Source of the DNA: Isoperla grammatica
Lineage: Eukaryota > Arthropoda > Insecta > Plecoptera > Perlodidae
Direction of reading: 5' to 3'
DNA length: 64,000 nt
Assembly (NCBI GenBank): GCA_945910005.1
Contig: OX246748.1
Coordinates: forward strand, 13,820,929-13,884,928
The translations under genes and the position numbers were made by a program. The notes under the pieces are model-generated. The model was not told where the DNA came from and searched no databases. It worked only from the letters and a program-made list of their open reading frames with translations. Below, piece after piece: positions 35,567-46,600 of this stretch; position 1 is the stretch's first letter; the number at the start of each line of letters is the position of its first letter.

Positions 35567-37661
35567 ATTGTGTTGTGTGTGTAACAAACATTCCATTTTA
35601 CATAATATAATACAGTAGTCCCTCGTTAATTCAAATTTACATTTCATTTTAACTAGTGATGAACTCCCTGCAGAACGTTTGTGTACAATGATCTGTTATT
35701 TTTATTTTTGTTGTTGTTGTTTGTTGTTCCACGACGTACCGTACCCGACAGCTACGTCAGACATCGGATTCATAATACATCACCGGGGTTGTCATAAGTA
35801 GACATACAAGGGACTAGGGAGTGAAGGGACAAATGGGGGGAGGAATGTTAACGTGAAATAGTGGGAGGAAAGAGACAGGGCCTCCTTTTGTCACCTCTCC
35901 CTAGGGAGGCCAAATTCTACCCTGGCCCCAGTCGGGAGGTTTAATTCTAAATATTTATTTTCATACTCCAAATTGTGGTTTTAATGGTCCCTTGAGATTT
36001 GAATAAGTGGGACTACCGTATACATATAATGTGGGAGCGGCTCTTTTAGTAGCTCGTACGACAGGCAGAGCTACCCTGGACTTATTCTACCCCGGGTTCA
36101 GACAGGGATATTGCTGTGTACACACAAAACCACCACAAATACCTGCAAGGAATGCATTGTTATTGGATCATATACCACTGTATAAACTTGCCTTACCGGC
36201 AGACAAAACACGTAGCGTAGAACATGAATCCAAGGTTCTATGCCAAGTCCTAAAAAACACTAGTCATCTTTGAGCAGGGCTAGATTGCAATGCCCGGCAT
36301 GGACGGAAAGTTTCAAAGAGTTCATTTATAATTATTAATTATCTATGGTAGTTCTAATCATTATCTTAACTTTGTTCCTTGTCAAATGTTTTACCCTACA
36401 AAGAAAGACACTTACTTTGCATGATTTGCAACTAAAATTTGAGGCACACATTTAACATTGTAACTGAAAATTGATAAAATTCAGTTTCCAAATATAATAA
36501 ACAGATGAAAGCAAAATCAAAAAGCAAGCATTGCTTATTGGTAGAGGTGTTTATTTTTTCCAAATTTTGTTTTAAAACAAGGAAGTGATTTTGTATTGCT
36601 TTATTTTGTATGCACTCCTCAAATTATATATAATGCATAATGTAGGCCTAGTCTATAGGCCTAATGTAACACCACTTTCAAATTATTATGGCTGAAAATG
36701 TGTTTATTTCGCACTATGCCACGGTTTTTGTGCCTATAGTCATGAACGTGGTATGTGAAGACTTATATAAAATTAACATAAAGCATCAAATAACACATTT
36801 CGTTTTATCACGCACTGAAAAAAAAAAAAATGAACACCTCTACTTATTCGTTTGCTTTGATGATTCAGATCTGTTCTTCATGCGAAATTCCTAGAAACAG
36901 CAGCTGCTAACACTTTGTGTCAGAAGTATAAGAAATATACTTTTAACCAAACTATCATCTACATAATACCTAAAATGCAACCTGTCAATAATAAAATATA
37001 TATACTTAAAGTTAAACTACCTCGTCAACATTAGGGAATGAGCAAGCAGCACTTTTCAAGGTTAAGAGTTGGCTAAAAAAAGAGGCAGATAATCCATAAC
37101 AATAACTAGCTGGACTAGCAAGCATACACTGTGTACTCAATTGGAATGTTGTGGGTGACATTAGTAAGCTCCACCACATTTCAAACGAACCTAGATCTCA
37201 ACTGTACCAACAAAACATTTTATCATCCATCCATGTATCAGAAACTCTGTTTCAATGAAAACAGTTCAAAGTAAGCTAAATAGTATTTATACAGTTTTAT
37301 GTATCATAAAGTGGCCTCTTCTGACTGACATTACTAAAGAAAAAAAGAAAAAACACTTGATAGCCAGTTGTAAATGAAGGTTTGGCAAGTGAATGAAAGT
37401 AAACCCACTGTAAGACTTGCTAGTCTCGTAAACTTCCTACCAAGACATTACGTTGTTTAATGGCAGACTCGATAGTTAATATCATTAGCGTGTGTGCTAG
37501 TCTCGTCACCTAGTGCTAGGACGGCAGAGCTACCCCAGGCAGTCTACACTGCTAACAAACACAACATTTTAAATTCGAGGCTACCCGCACATCCCCAAAC
37601 AACCGTCTTCAGAATATATAATGGCTAAAACAGAACAACTTAAAACAGGAAAACCTCGCTT
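35567..37661. other. Gene-free stretch downstream of claudin-like gene 3
   Basis: AT-rich, with no repeat structure or protein motif noted. The 3' UTR of claudin-like gene 3 lies at its upper end. Confidence 0.5.
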
Positions 37662-40600
37662 CTATATTGTCGTATGGCCCTTGACCGGTTCTAGCCGGTA
37701 GTCTCCCCCTTGCTGTTGCAAGGCATGCTCCCGCTTTATCCTGTGCACCCGCCCCTCGGCCAGGAACAGTATTCCCGCGATGTACAGGAAGAAGCTGCCG
37801 AACACTGCCAGTGCATAGCCCCACGACATGTTGTTGTGCTCCCAGTTGGGCATCCAATCACGGCCATCCCCGCGCGCTCCGAAGATGATCACGGCGATCG
37901 TGCCGCTTATCGCTGGGGAAAACCGTTCACGTCACAATGGAGAAATAAACACAGCAGGCCTGTGTATACTAAATGTTCAATCGAGAGAAAAGTTTAAAAT
38001 TGAATAATAATTTAGGTGTACGTACTAAGCGGGGTTATCTCCCACAAGACAATCTACGAAGTCATTTCCAGTAAGATAAAAATAAATTAGCACATAATCC
38101 CAACTCGGCTGTCTGGAAGGTACAATTTCTGTCCCGTATAAACAAAACACTTAGGTTGGAATTCATAGTCGGCCCCTACACCTAGGGGCGCCCATTGTTA
38201 CCAAGGTAACAATTGTTTGCATGTTATTTCCCATAAACAAAACAAATCCATAGCAACAATGGGTGCCCCTAGGTGTAGGGGCCGACTATGAATTCCAACC
38301 TTAGACCTACAATTAACTTAATTTAACTTCGCTGGTTATGAAACATGGCCAGGACCATGGAAATCATGTATAAGTACCAAAAACGTGGAAGTACAAAACA
38401 TATAATCGACGCTCCACCGTAGTTCAATTGATCGAAGCAACTTATAAGTTATAGCCAGAACTTATCTAACACAGCCTACGGCTTAGGTAGGCCTAATGCT
38501 TTTTTTCTTTCCAAATTTCAACGTTGATCGGTATCAACACATAAAATCACATGGCATCCAAATCCCACTTTGCTGCAAGGGCATTTAATTAAGTTTAAGG
38601 CTCAGCTTGTTTTCCACATATCTTACCTGCCAGTAAAAGATCTGCTCCCACAACTAATAACAGTAGAACAAAACGGTCGTGCTCTCGGCTACAACAGGTG
38701 TAGAGTGCGACAAGTAGGCTGGCAATCAAGAGCAGCGTGAAACTTAGCGTGAAGAAGAACTGAGTCGCTACGAAAAAGCCTGAAAAAAGATAGAATAGTA
38801 TTAGTCTTTTCTTACACAAATAAGCTGTGGGCCTATACACTACAGGATCCAACTCCTGATTTATATGATTACTGATTAATATGATTACTGATTAATATGA
38901 ATAGCAATGTTTACATATTATGTAGTCAGCCTATTGAGTATTGGATTGAGATTGGATTCAGCGATATGCATGTCCAGAAATAAACCCACATACATATTTA
39001 ATACCAAATGACGGAGCTACGTTGCAGAAGTTCTGAGAACTTCTTACTCACAGTCACCACCATCTTTAATCTGCCAATTTACGTACCGTAGTTGAAGATT
39101 TCACATGTCCAAAATCTAAATAGACCCTACACACGCACAACATAACAATTGGCAAAAAAGTACGTTGGCACTTACTGGAGTGAACTCAATACCGTACGTT
39201 ACTAAAAATTGTTTACATGCACAGTTTCAATCCAATCTTTCAATACGATCTCAACTTTTAAGCTGTGTTTATACAAAGTCACAAGGTTTTCAATATGGCC
39301 CCTCAAAATAGACTAGACGCATTCTGGTGGCAAGAAAATTAACTACTATAAGGATGAGTTTATCTGTCAATTGTTCATTGTTGCTTTATTGTTAAATCAT
39401 CAATGGCGCAGATAAGGGTGTTGCTTAGCAGCGCTATCTGTGTTAGTTTGAGTCTCCAATAGTCGTATGGAGTTGCAATAGTAACAAGGATTTGGGTTAA
39501 TCAAAGAACCTAAAGGAAAGATATAAGTTAGCATTCTTTGCTATTTGCTGTTGAGGACTTTGATGAATTCCGGTGTGTAAAATGTCGCGACTTCCTACCG
39601 TGGCAAAATCGTGAACTGCCTGCAAGCGATCAGCCATTAGCTGACTTGCATGATAGATTGTTGTTTTAACTTTAAGTCGAAGACATTGGAATAGTACTTG
39701 AATTGACTCAAGTAGGCCCTAGGTAGTATCTCATTGGCGTGTTAAGTGAAGTTTCATCGCATGATTGGTCTGTCACACTCACACGCAATAAGGTTTTGCA
39801 ATGAGAGAGTTGCAGAGACGAGTTTGTATGAACGCTTGCACGTGATCCCTAGGCTATTTTTCAACTCGGCTTATAACTAAACCATAATCCTTGTGACTTT
39901 GTGGAAACCCGCCATTAACCAGTTCCGTGGTCATGACGAGATATTCCGTCACGCCAGTTAACTTATATCCCAGTAGCGCCTTAGACGTAATATCTCGTCA
40001 TAAGTATTTTGAAATCGCTCTCACAGTGGCCGTGACCAGTCTCGCTTTAAAATTTTCCCGCACTCTCTGCAAAGAAGTTAGTTCAATCTTTTTCTGCTAG
40101 ATAGAACTACATGTTTTGAAATGATGTCAGCAACACATGTTTGTAGTGAAGGAGGTCTACCGACCGCGCGCAAGTAGCATGGGGAAAGAAGTCGCTACTA
40201 CGCGCACGGCAAGCGCGAGGGAAAGTCACCACTGAACTGGTTAAGGGATTGGAACCAACCGATCCAATCCGTGTTCAAAGTGGTTACATGGAGGATTGAA
40301 CAGTCAAATCGTACTAGGGTCGATGTATAGATTACCGCCCACTCCCCGATTAGCGTCCACACCAACTTTCATTCATTCCAAAGAGGTTCTTAAAGATGCT
40401 ACTCTTGTATTTCAACTCTTGTATTTCATTGGTTAGATATTTTACTTTCTGGAGTGCTTTGGCATTCGACAATCAGTTACGCGACAGTCGATATATAAAA
40501 TATTGTAGAGTCGAATGTGTGGCTTTCCAACTTTTCGACCGAGATTTCTTCAGTTCAGCTAACTTAGGCTTGCGCGGGACGTCGCTGGTGCTAAGCATTT

Positions 40601-43600
40601 TCATCGACTGAACGTATCCGTTTTAAGTTAGAGTAAATATAAGCTATTTAATTTGAAGCTAATATACCATTACACGCGTGGAATAATAACATCCATCCGA
40701 ATATTGTGGTATATTGATGCTGCAAGACGTGAAATAAGGGGGTGGTCATGTGATGGAGGAAGACTTTAGCATCACATTGAAAACCTCTTTTAGGATATTT
40801 AAAACTGCTTAACAGCTTTTAATGTTATTTTATTAGATAAATAACTTAATATTTAGCATTAATTTACAGAACATTAAACCCAAAGTGAACTTTAGGGAGA
40901 CTGGAATGAGGTTAGTTTGATGCTCAAAAGCGCGCGATTTCGAACGCGTTCAAACGTTTCCAATATTTAAGTCGCATTTGAAGATGAATTACTCACAAAA
41001 AAAACAATGTTTCTCGTTTTTTGAGACTCATACATTCTTGGGCTACCGTTAGTTAGAAGAAAATAAGATATTGTCTCCTTCCCCATCCTGAAATAATTAC
41101 GAAATTATACGCATGCCTAGGCCTAGCCTACATTCACACGTCGCTCGCGCGGCCATATTGCCATTGCGGTGGCCGGACGGATTGCCATGTCAGTAGTGGA
41201 CGGTAATGGGGTCCGGGCGGCCGATAATCCATTATTGCACCTTATTTTACGTTCCCACTCAAATGTACCCAGATATACCCAGAAACTTTGGGATTTCAAT
41301 GAACTTTATGTTGGCAATGGACAGCTGATACTTCAAGCTACAAAATGAGTGCTTATACTTACACGTAGCTGTAATAGAACGCGAGATAGGCCGTTTTCAA
41401 GGGAGACAAGAAAGTTGGTTTGCACTAAGTGGACGCTAATACACCCATCGACCCTAGGCCTAAATACCGTATTGAATCCTCTATGTAAACATGGCTACTG
41501 TGCACCCTCCTTCTCTGACTTCTATGCCGCCATTGTGTTTATAATCCTTACGGGGAAGGATTAGGCCTACAAACACAATGATGCCGTCAAGCATCCTGGT
41601 CACCGCCATATCCTAGATCATCCTCGTACATGAATGAAACCTCGGACTAAAGTATTAGGGTGCGCGCACCGATTAGCGGACGATTAGACGTTCCGGACGG
41701 TGTATTGCCAGATTCAACTCGCCATAACTAACGTTCCGTAAGAGCTACGGCCATGTAACCAACAAGAAAAAAAAGAAAAAATTGTGAACTTTGCGTTGCC
41801 AACATCAGACGGTAGAATATCTGGGGGAAACTTGGTGATATCTACACTATTAGGTTGGTAGACCGTGAAGAACCCTGAACCGGACGCGCGCTCAGCGCTG
41901 TAGCGGACGATCGTGACGCCTTGATCCGGGCGGTCATTTCAATGGCCGGGCGACACGCCCAGTAGGCCTACGCATACGCGTAAACAAACCACGATTTCTG
42001 AAGGAAAACTTAATTAAAAGGCATGATAACTTACACCCTATAGCTATTTATCAAGCAGGATGGAAATACTGGACTTTAAACAATAAAATAGACCTTAATT
42101 TATCAAAAGTGACTAAGTATTTATTTCCAGAAACACATATTAACATGACAGTTCCTGTCACCTTCGTTAACAATTAATATAGGCATGACACATGGCGGTT
42201 AACAAGTCGTATATCAATAAAGGTAGGCTAAATAAAATACAAATTAAAGTTAATTATATAATTAATTACAGTTAATGGTTTTTGTTTTGGGCTCCAAGTC
42301 TTGGAAGTATTGCAACCAAGTCACACATCGTGTAAACTCCAAAATACCTTTGCTTATGTCATGATGACATTCACAAAATAAATTGTGATCTTGAGTGTCC
42401 TTGCCTCTTACTAATGGCTAGGTAGGACCTCTAGGCACTAGGTACTTCTTATTTATTACTTAAGTCTACACACTTATCTAATTGATTAAATAACTCTTTA
42501 ATCAATTGCCTATTTTGACATATTGCTCGTTCTATCTTTGGCTGCCTGTCAGTCACGCTTATGCAGGTAGGCCTAAGCCTCGACTTGTAGCACCCATTAG
42601 GACCTCTAGGCACTAGGTACTTCTTATTTATTACTTAAGTCTACACACTTATCTTATTGATTAAATAACTCTTTAATCAATGGCCTGGTACAAAACTATT
42701 TTGACATTGCTCGTTCTATCTTTGGCTGCCTGTCAGTCACGCTTATGCAGGTAGGCCTAAGCCTCGACTTGTAGCACCCATTAGGACCTCTAGGCACTAG
42801 GTACTTCTTATTTATTACTTAAGTCTACACACTTATCTTATTGATTAAATAACTCTTTAATCAATGGCCTGGTACAAAACTATTTTGACATATTGCTCGT
42901 TCTATCTTTGGCTGCCTGTCAGTCACGCTTATGCAGGTAGGCCTAAGCCTCGACTTGTAGCACCCATTAGGACCTCTAGGCACTAGGTACTTCTTATTTA
43001 TTACTTAAGTCTACACACTTATCTTATTGATTAAATAACTCTTTAATCAATGGCCTGGTACAAAACTATTTTGACATATTGCTCGTTCTATCTTTGGCTG
43101 CCTGTCAGCCACGCTTACGCAAGTAAGCCTCGACTTGTAGCACCCATTAGCACATTGTAGCACCCATTATCACATACGTATTAATAGTAAACAAAATGTA
43201 TTTACAAACATTCAGACAATAGAACAAGCCAGGAGATTCAGACGACAGGTGAAATCGTGAGTAAGGTTTGCCAACACAACTTTTTAGGAATATTGCCTTT
43301 AAAGTGTAATTATTGGATATAGAGAAAAGTAAGTAGTAGGCCTACACATTTTGCATTATGGAGGGCATTTTCCACAGCCCACGTAGGCCTACTTGTTTTA
43401 TTAAATAAATATCTATACTTTTACGCTGTATAAGTCAATTGATGAATAAAATACTACTACTACTACTAAACAAATTCGTATTTATAGCGTCTACCCACTC
43501 AGTAACTAAACTAATTTTCAGTGGGGGACTTTAATTTTAAAGCCACTAAACCAGGATCCCTGTAGGCTCCGAACACCATCGACGAGTGAGCACCAATCAA

Positions 43601-46600
43601 AGATCTATATTTCAAATATGAAACATATGAATCAATGATTACTTTGCATCTAAATATATTCTTTAAGCGTCAATATCACATAGGCGTACTTTAATATACA
43701 TACTTATTTATAAGACTAGGTGTGGCTAAAATATATGCATAAAAAGTTGTGTTGTCCAGTGATTGCACTTGCACCTAATCCTAAGATGATACAGTCGGTG
43801 AACAAGTTTCACATTGAAAGGCTTTATTTTTATATGCTACATCAACATTAAGGATATTAAATTTCAAACGGTGATCGCGAGAAATGCAGCCGCTATGGTA
43901 TTTGGCTGGACATGTGTCGCATGGGAACCAGACACTAGTAACATCTGCTAGATCTTCCTCGTACCAACTGGCTCCACATGCTTCACACGTCCAGTCATTA
44001 TCCAGAGCGTTGCGTATGGGCTTAGGATTAGGTGCAGATTTCTTCTTGGTTGTTTTGGCCTTTGCTTTCACTGAAACTGCCTTGGCTTTAGGCTTATCCA
44101 GAGCTTTCAGGCGAGCTTCTTCTTGGGCAATCCAAGAATCCGATGATACGGCGGAGATCAATGCCGTCCGATTCGTCCGCTTAGCTATAGAAGCTTTCCG
44201 GCTAGGAGGAGCAAGGACTTTGGAAAATGTTGGGGATGGAGTGAAGCGTGCGTAGGGATGGGAGATAACGCGGAATGGAGTGGTCTGAAGGACAGGGGAG
44301 GTGTTGGAAGTGGTTGGGGTGTTGGAAGTGGATGGGGTGTTCGAAGTGGATGGGGTGGAGAAGCTGCGATTGGTATGGCTTGAAGATGGGGTGGTGAAGG
44401 TGAGATTGGTGGGTTGGGGAGAAGACGGAGGTGATCGTAGATGTTCGCTTGAAGAGCATGGGGTGGGTTGGGGAGAAGACGGAGGTGACGGTACAGGTTG
44501 AGGTTCGCTTGAAGAGCATGGGGTGGGTTGGGGAGAAGACGGAGGTGACGGTACAGGTTGAGGTTCGCTTGAAGAGCATGGGGTGGGTTGGGGAGAAGAC
44601 GGAGGTGACGGTACAGGTTGAGGTTCGCTTGAAGAGCATGGGGTGGGTTCAGAAGAGTCGAGGGATGGCCGGTTGGATGAAGTGTAGGCGTGAGGTAAGG
44701 GACTAGGGAAGGTTTCAAGGCTAGCCTTAAGAACTTCTAATAGCTCTGGGTCGGTGACATCGAACTCCATCGTATCAACGGGATCAAGATCTTGAATTGC
44801 CAAATCATCAGCTTGCCCCTGAATTAGAAGTTCGGCCACAAGGCCTGCATCGTCGGCTGCTTGATCAGTTGGAATGCCAGCTTCCCCCTCTGATAGCGTG
44901 GTGCACTTTTTGCAAAAGGCCAGCCAGGTGGTGTACAGAAACTCGGCTCTGATATCACCAGACCAATTTTCCCCGGTCTCTTTGGTAGCAAGAAACTGTT
45001 CAAAGAGTTCGGGGGAGATTGTTTCTTCCAGCTGACTTTTTGCATCAAATGCAGCACGTGTCTCGGAAGCCAGTTGCTTCGGAGGTGTGGGCTCTTCCTC
45101 TTCCCCCGTAAAGTTGCTAACTAAGCACTTCGAAAAGTCAACAGCCTGAGGGTTGAAGGGAAAGAGTCCACACTTCCGGAACGCATTCCTGATAATCTCG
45201 GGATGAATAGTGGTGGCCATGGTCAAGGCAAACAAATGGGAGAACATGAACTTCGTCACTGCCATCTGGCGCTTGGTGCGATAATAATGTATTAAATCTG
45301 CCCATGCCCTCTTGAGAGGTCGAAAGATACCCACATCAGCTGGCTGCAATATGTGGGTAGCATTAGGGTACAGACAGTACAATATTATGCCGTGATTGGC
45401 ACAGAACTTACTGACCTCCAGGTTCAAGTGAGATCTGTGCCCATCAAGCAGCAAGAGAATCGGAAGCTGGATTTTGCTTTCCACTAACCAGGCGTGGAAA
45501 GCTTCGCAATACTCGAGGAACGTTTCCCCTCGCATCCATCCACTTTCCGTCTTGCTGACCAAGAAGCCAGGTGCCACAGACTCGTGCATCTTAACACTTT
45601 TGCGTATACCTTTGTACACGATCATGGTCGGCGCTATTGTACCCGCTGCAGAAAACGTGCACAACACGGTGATCTGCTCTTTTTCCTTAGCACGGGCAGT
45701 AGCTAAGGGCGTCCTATTGCCCATGCAAAGGAAGCGACCAGAGTTGGTGTGGAAGAGCACACCAGACTCGTCCGTGTTGAACATCCTCTCCGGTTGCTCG
45801 AGGATAGCCGACTCGCCTATTCCGGAGAGGTAGTCTTTGAGTTTCAAAAACCACCTCTCCAGACTCTCTTTCGAGACAGCAGCCCGCCCCTTACTCACGC
45901 TTTCCGCCACTCTCTGGCGTATCTCCGGGTTACGTTTTAAAAAACCCTTTTTCCAAGACTTACCGGGGCGTCCCTCGGTAAATGGAGTATTTCTGCGATC
46001 CGATTCAACAATTTCCTGAACCGAATCGCAGAGATCCTCTATTTTTATAGGGAAGCCCCGGCTCGCCATTTCGTTAATGTATTTTTTTAATAAATCTTCT
46101 TCCTCGCGGTTGAAAACTGGGTCATTCCCCAGTTTACAACCGATGGCTGTCTTGAGGAGCTTCTTGTCGGAGAAGGTGGAAGTTGGAATGCCATAGAGCC
46201 GGCATGCCTTTGCTTGGGACATGCCAGACTCTATGGCAGCGTACACCTTCATTATTGATTCGGCAGAGTGTTCTTTCCTCTGCCTTTTGGGTGGTGCCAT
46301 GTTGGGGGATGGACTAGACTAATAAATTTAAGTTAAGGATATTTAATTTTAATTAATGATGCCTTCTTAAATTGACACGACCATGAGGTCTACAACTATT
46401 TTTTGTTATTCTAATGGGTTGATGGCATATATTTTAAATACAATCATAAATAAATATAATAAAATTAATGGGGGGGGGGGGGGGGGGATAAAAAGTGCAA
46501 AACACCTTGTGGTATATAAAACAATTCCTAAGTACCATAGGCATAATATAAATAATTAATTTATTGGCCTCTTAGACTTCAATTACTAACATAAAATTAC

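Noticed and set aside
41134..41965. A separate element with ends near 41134 and 41965 (GTCGCTCGCGCGGCC and GGCCGGGCGACACG)
   Set aside because: The inverted match is imperfect and no target duplication is visible; the right part lies within the pogo-type element, whose TA-flanked ends are better supported.
42421..43140. A CRISPR-like or retroviral LTR repeat
   Set aside because: Four direct copies of about 180 bp without spacers, no adjoining coding region for a retroelement.
44185..44718. Overlapping 91- to 177-codon frames in the transposase repeat region, both strands
   Set aside because: They exist only because the 60-bp minisatellite keeps all frames open; the 839-aa transposase explains the region.
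45474..46019. Plus-strand frames of 60-119 codons opposite the transposase
   Set aside because: Antisense shadows of the conserved DDE catalytic domain, without their own motifs.
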